Source: Caprimulgus europaeus
Lineage: Eukaryota > Chordata > Aves > Caprimulgiformes > Caprimulgidae
Reading direction: 5' to 3'
Length of the DNA: 64,000 bases
NCBI GenBank assembly: GCA_907165065.1
Contig: OU015541.1
Location: 5,332,001-5,396,000, forward strand
The position numbers and the translations under genes are program-made. Of this stretch, positions 60,552 to 64,000 are shown in pieces. The notes under the pieces were generated by a model that did no database searches, had not been told where the DNA came from, and saw only the letters and a list, made by a program, of their open reading frames with translations. Numbering within the stretch: position 1 is the stretch's first letter; the number at the start of each line of letters is the position of its first letter.

Positions 60552-62775
60552 CGGAAACCCTTGTGAAAGCTTCCATAATCAGAGGATGACTGATATACGG
60601 CGTGTGTCGATAGAACTGTTTGAAAATAAAATGCAGGGTGCTATAAAATGGGTTTACTAGATAGTAAACAACATTACAAATATGCAAGGGAATCACATTC
60701 CAGCCCTGCTTTCCCTCTGCTGCCTTCCTTCCCTCCAGGATCTGCTCTACTTGTGGGGAGTCCGGCGCAAACTCAAGCAGTTATAACTTCGGGGAATATT
60801 TGCACTATTTCATACGAGACATGATTTAGGTGTCTCTGTTGGCTGGCTGGTCTCCCTGCATGGCTTTCATAGCTGATGGGAAGAGGCAGGACTCTCACTC
60901 AGGTTCCCCATCACCCCAAAAGACCATCAGGTACCTTGTCTCAGGTAGGAGGGGAGGCTGCCCAACCCCTGATGTCATGCTGTGGTCTACTGCCTGCTCT
61001 TGCCCTCCTCTGTGCACTTCCAGCCTGGAAAATCAGCAGAGGAGAGAGGATGAAAGGGTTGCATTTACAGGGAACGTCCCTGTTTGGTGAGTGGTTGGCT
61101 CTGAGCTGTGAATTCCCATCAGCAGCCCCTGCTACCAGCTGCCTCTCCATCAACAGGTTGTCTCTTCTCCAACACTGCAGCCCTAAGCTCTCCACGGGCT
61201 GAATTTGTGCTGTGTTCACACCAGGCCAAGCATAATACGCCTGGACTATGACTCCATTTCTGTGTGCTACCTCATTTTGCAATTTCCAGGTAAGCTTGGA
61301 GATAACCAGTTGAATCAAGAGGATTTAACAGAGGCCAGGGTGGGGAAGGGACGCAGAAAATAGCCGTGACCCAGCCTTGGCACCAGGGTGCTGGGTGAAG
61401 CTGGGGCGTGGGTGCCCGGTCTACTTGATCCTGCAGCTGCTGGCTCTGATAAATATGAAGTAATCCACAAGAGCTTAGTTCTAATGAAAGACGAGTGCAT
61501 GGAGCTCCTGTCAAAGGTCTTCAGAGGCTATTTTGCTGACAAAAATAAAAAAAAAAAACAATATACACAATACAAAAGCAATGTCTGATCAAAACGAAGC
61601 TGTGAGAGTGACTCTGCTAATGAAAAGTTCTGGTTGACATGGAGTTGTAGATGAATGAATGTCCAGTTAGGGGAAAATATTATTTTCCTGGGAAAGCTTA
61701 ACATTTGAATAAGGAAAAAGCACTGCTGCTTATCTGTAGCAGATCACTGTGCCCTATTGAAAACACCGCTATGATTTTTTCTCTCCCTCTCTCTGAAGCT
61801 GTTTTTTTTTCAGATCAGGCGAAAGGAGAACAAATGTGTAATTGTCTGATACATAATCTCTAATTTCAGCTGCAGCACAAATACATTGTAGTCCTTACCA
61901 GAGGACGAGAAAAATGTGATTGTTTGGAATGAATGTTTGGTTGTCTTTGAACACAGAGACTGTGGCATACTGTTCACATATTGGGCAAAGGATTCTTGTG
62001 ACTTCTAACTCATGGATAAAACTGACTTTAAACATTTTTTAACCAGCAACAAAAGTTTATGGGGTCATCTTAGAGGCTGGAGCATAAGGAAAAAAGGAGC
62101 AAATTCCATGGGAATAGAGATGCAGGGAATGACTGTTAAGTGCTGGTGTTGTATTAGTGCATCAAGGTACATACACTTATTTCTGACCCATGAAAAATCA
62201 ATTTAAATTAATGAGAATACTCTGAGCTTTTAAATAGAAACGTGCTTAACTACCTTCCTGGGGCATTAAACGGCTGCCCCAGTGTTGGCTGAGTTTCGGT
62301 AATGCTGAAGTCAGCCTACTTGATGCATTTTGCCCTCTTAGTGTGAAATCACATGTGGTTTTCAAGAGAATTGTGTGAGTGCCTCTGAATGCAAAATCCA
62401 GCTTGTAGATGTGTGGATGAAAGGCTCTGTATAAATGTCAGCCTTTATTATTGTTACGAATTTCCGGCTTCTGTTATTAAGACATTTTATATGGATCTTT
62501 GCGTGTCTCTCCGCCTGTGAGTTTGGATTAAATGTCTGCCACAAATCTCCCTGGCATCCTGTGGAGGGGATTGCTTTAACTTGGTGCTCTTCTAACCTTT
62601 CCTTCTGTTTGGGGAATAAACCTCCTTTAAAAAAATGACCTCATAAAAATGGAGTAAACTCTGAGCTCTTTGTTTTTCTCAGGTCTAACCTCCAGGAAGA
62701 CTATAAATTCATTTATTCTATAAAACACAGAGAAGTAAATCTTCAGCATAATGTGTGGGGAATTAGCCACTTAAC
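60552..62775. other. Intergenic DNA, no gene seen
   Basis: Unique sequence with an A12 run near 61548-61559 and a CT-rich tract at 61779-61815. No exon can be supported. Confidence 0.55.
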
Positions 62776-62795
62776 TCCCATTAACATTAATGGGA
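62776..62795. repeat. Perfect 20-bp palindrome, old repeat remnant
   Basis: TCCCATTAA (62776-62784) and TTAATGGGA (62787-62795) are exact reverse complements separated by CA. The flanks extend as ACTCCCATTAACATTAATGG. This closely resembles an ACTCCCATTGACTTCAATGG motif that I recall as a frequent hairpin in amniote repeats. Confidence 0.7.
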
Positions 62796-63782
62796 ACTGA
62801 ATATTTATTTATCCCACAGCACATAAATCTTTGCCTTGTAACTTCTACAGTTTCTAACTAAAATGTTTCCATTGTTCTAAGGACCATGGTTATCCTGCTG
62901 GAGTGTTTACTAGGTTGTCAGCCTATGGGAGATATATTGGATGTTTCAGTCCTTTCCCTTCAAATAAGCTGTAAAATGCACTGGGGCTCTGTAACGTGAA
63001 CTTTCTGAAACCTCTGTGTGATAAGCCCAGATGATTCAAACCTCCTCTGCTTGGTGCTGGTCCCATCATTCCTGCTGGGAGCTGGAATCATTTGACATGA
63101 ATAAACTGTTGTGACTGATGGACTCTTGGTCTGTGCCTGGGGTGATGGATGGATGGGGCTGAGGTTGTTGGTGCTCTGCCATGAGTCTCCAACTCTTCCA
63201 GAGTCTGTACTTGTTCCTTTCTTCCTTCAAACCTGTGTTCTTATTGCAAGAGAACTGCACCCTCAGCTCTTTCTTCTCTGCTTAAATTCAAGATCAGGCA
63301 AATCAATCAGGCACCATGTAACTGTTTTAAGGAGATCTTTTCTCTCCTGTGGAGGAAGGTGAAGGGGCCATAGCTCAGCAAGACCTATTGGAGGCTTCAC
63401 AGTTGTTATGTGTTACCTGGAAGACACTGAGATCCTCTCAGGATGGATGAGCCAATGGACCCTAACAAAGATATGAATATGAGAACTGCTGGTCACTGCC
63501 TGAAATCCAGGCTCTGTTATACACCACGGCAAAACTTCCCATGACTTCAGTACACCAGGTTTAACTAGTGCATGAAACTACTTTTCCCTAAAGCACTCTG
63601 TAGAAAGCCATTGCTCTTCTGTGTGGTTTATTTTAACTACTCTGAGGAAGTTAATAAATCCTCCTAATTTCTGGTTAAAAATAAATAAGTAACAATGGAA
63701 GCAGAAAGGCTCCATCTTGCTTTCTATCGATTTATAAAGTATTTCAGAAATAAACCCTTCCTCTGCACCTAAGTGGATTGGG
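62796..63782. other. Intergenic DNA, no gene seen
   Basis: Unique sequence up to the CR1 element at the right edge. No coding evidence. Confidence 0.55.
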
Positions 63783-64000
63783 CAAAAAGCAACGGGCTTA
63801 AACTGCAGCTAGAGAGTTTTAGGCAAGACATCAGAAAAAGCCTCCCAGGGGTGAGGGTTGAGAAGCACAGCTGCAGACTGCGCAGGCTGCTGTCTCCCAA
63901 AGCAGGCTAGATAAATTGTGAGGAAGGACCTAGGTGGTCTAATCTAGGCTGGACAGTTGAAGAGGAAGAGAAGGGTGGTTACTTTAGACTTCCAGCTCTG
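63783..64000 (+). mobile_element. CR1 LINE 3' end fragment, continues past window
   Basis: Follows the CR1 3' pattern in order: GGGCTTAAACTGCAGCTAGAG, TTTAGGCAAGACATCAGAAA, AAGCCTCCCAGGGGTGAGGG, GCAGGCTAGATAAATTGTGA, GGACCTAGGTGGTCTAATCT and finally TAGACTTCCAGCTCTG, where the CR1 terminus reads like CTTCCAGTCCTATGATTCT. It is in the plus orientation and cut by the window end. CR1 is the dominant LINE of birds and other sauropsids. Confidence 0.75.

Noticed and set aside
30500-64000. An exon of APCDD1L, the gene expected next to STX16 from human gene order
   Set aside because: In human the two genes are divergent and far apart. I found no signal-peptide exon or recognisable APCDD-domain segment in this window, so the gene probably begins further right.

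Overview
The window is vertebrate nuclear DNA, most likely from a bird and otherwise from another sauropsid. It carries two intron-containing genes with GT-AG introns, compact introns (about 0.2 to 2.6 kb), CpG-island promoters, few interspersed repeats and a CR1 LINE 3' end at the right edge. I see no bacterial, organellar or phage gene, no CRISPR array and no tRNA.

Layout. Positions 1-14945 hold NPEPL1 (probable aminopeptidase-like 1, M17 leucyl-aminopeptidase family) on the minus strand. All 12 coding exons could be placed at base level and give a 523-residue protein, the length I recall for the human protein, with every M17 metal-ligand and catalytic residue present. About 0.4 to 1 kb upstream of its promoter lies the 3' end of STX16 (syntaxin-16, the Qa-SNARE of the trans-Golgi network), also on the minus strand. 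Its nine coding exons run from 30021 to 18132 and give a 326-residue maximal isoform. One exon is a 12-base microexon, and exon 1 has two usable donors 54 bases apart. The STX16 then NPEPL1 tandem order is the same as on human 20q13.32, beside GNAS.

Positions 30500-64000 are intergenic DNA upstream of STX16. I find no exon there that I can support. The region holds degraded retroelement sequence (a CR1/L3-like LINE near 31.9-32.7 kb, several MIR/CORE-SINE-like pieces at 35.3-40.6 kb, a CR1 end at 63.8-64 kb), short perfect inverted repeats that look like old amniote repeat remnants, and AT-rich blocks with homeodomain-type motifs that could be conserved regulatory DNA.

The genes are not a functional pathway: STX16 drives endosome-to-Golgi membrane fusion and NPEPL1 is a presumed cytosolic peptidase. 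They are linked by position. Their exon phases would allow an in-frame STX16-NPEPL1 readthrough splice. The most interesting points are that readthrough geometry, the STX16 microexon and tandem-donor system, the STX16 segment orthologous to the human imprinting-control deletion, and the palindromic repeat remnants. I did not find a convincing previously undescribed system.
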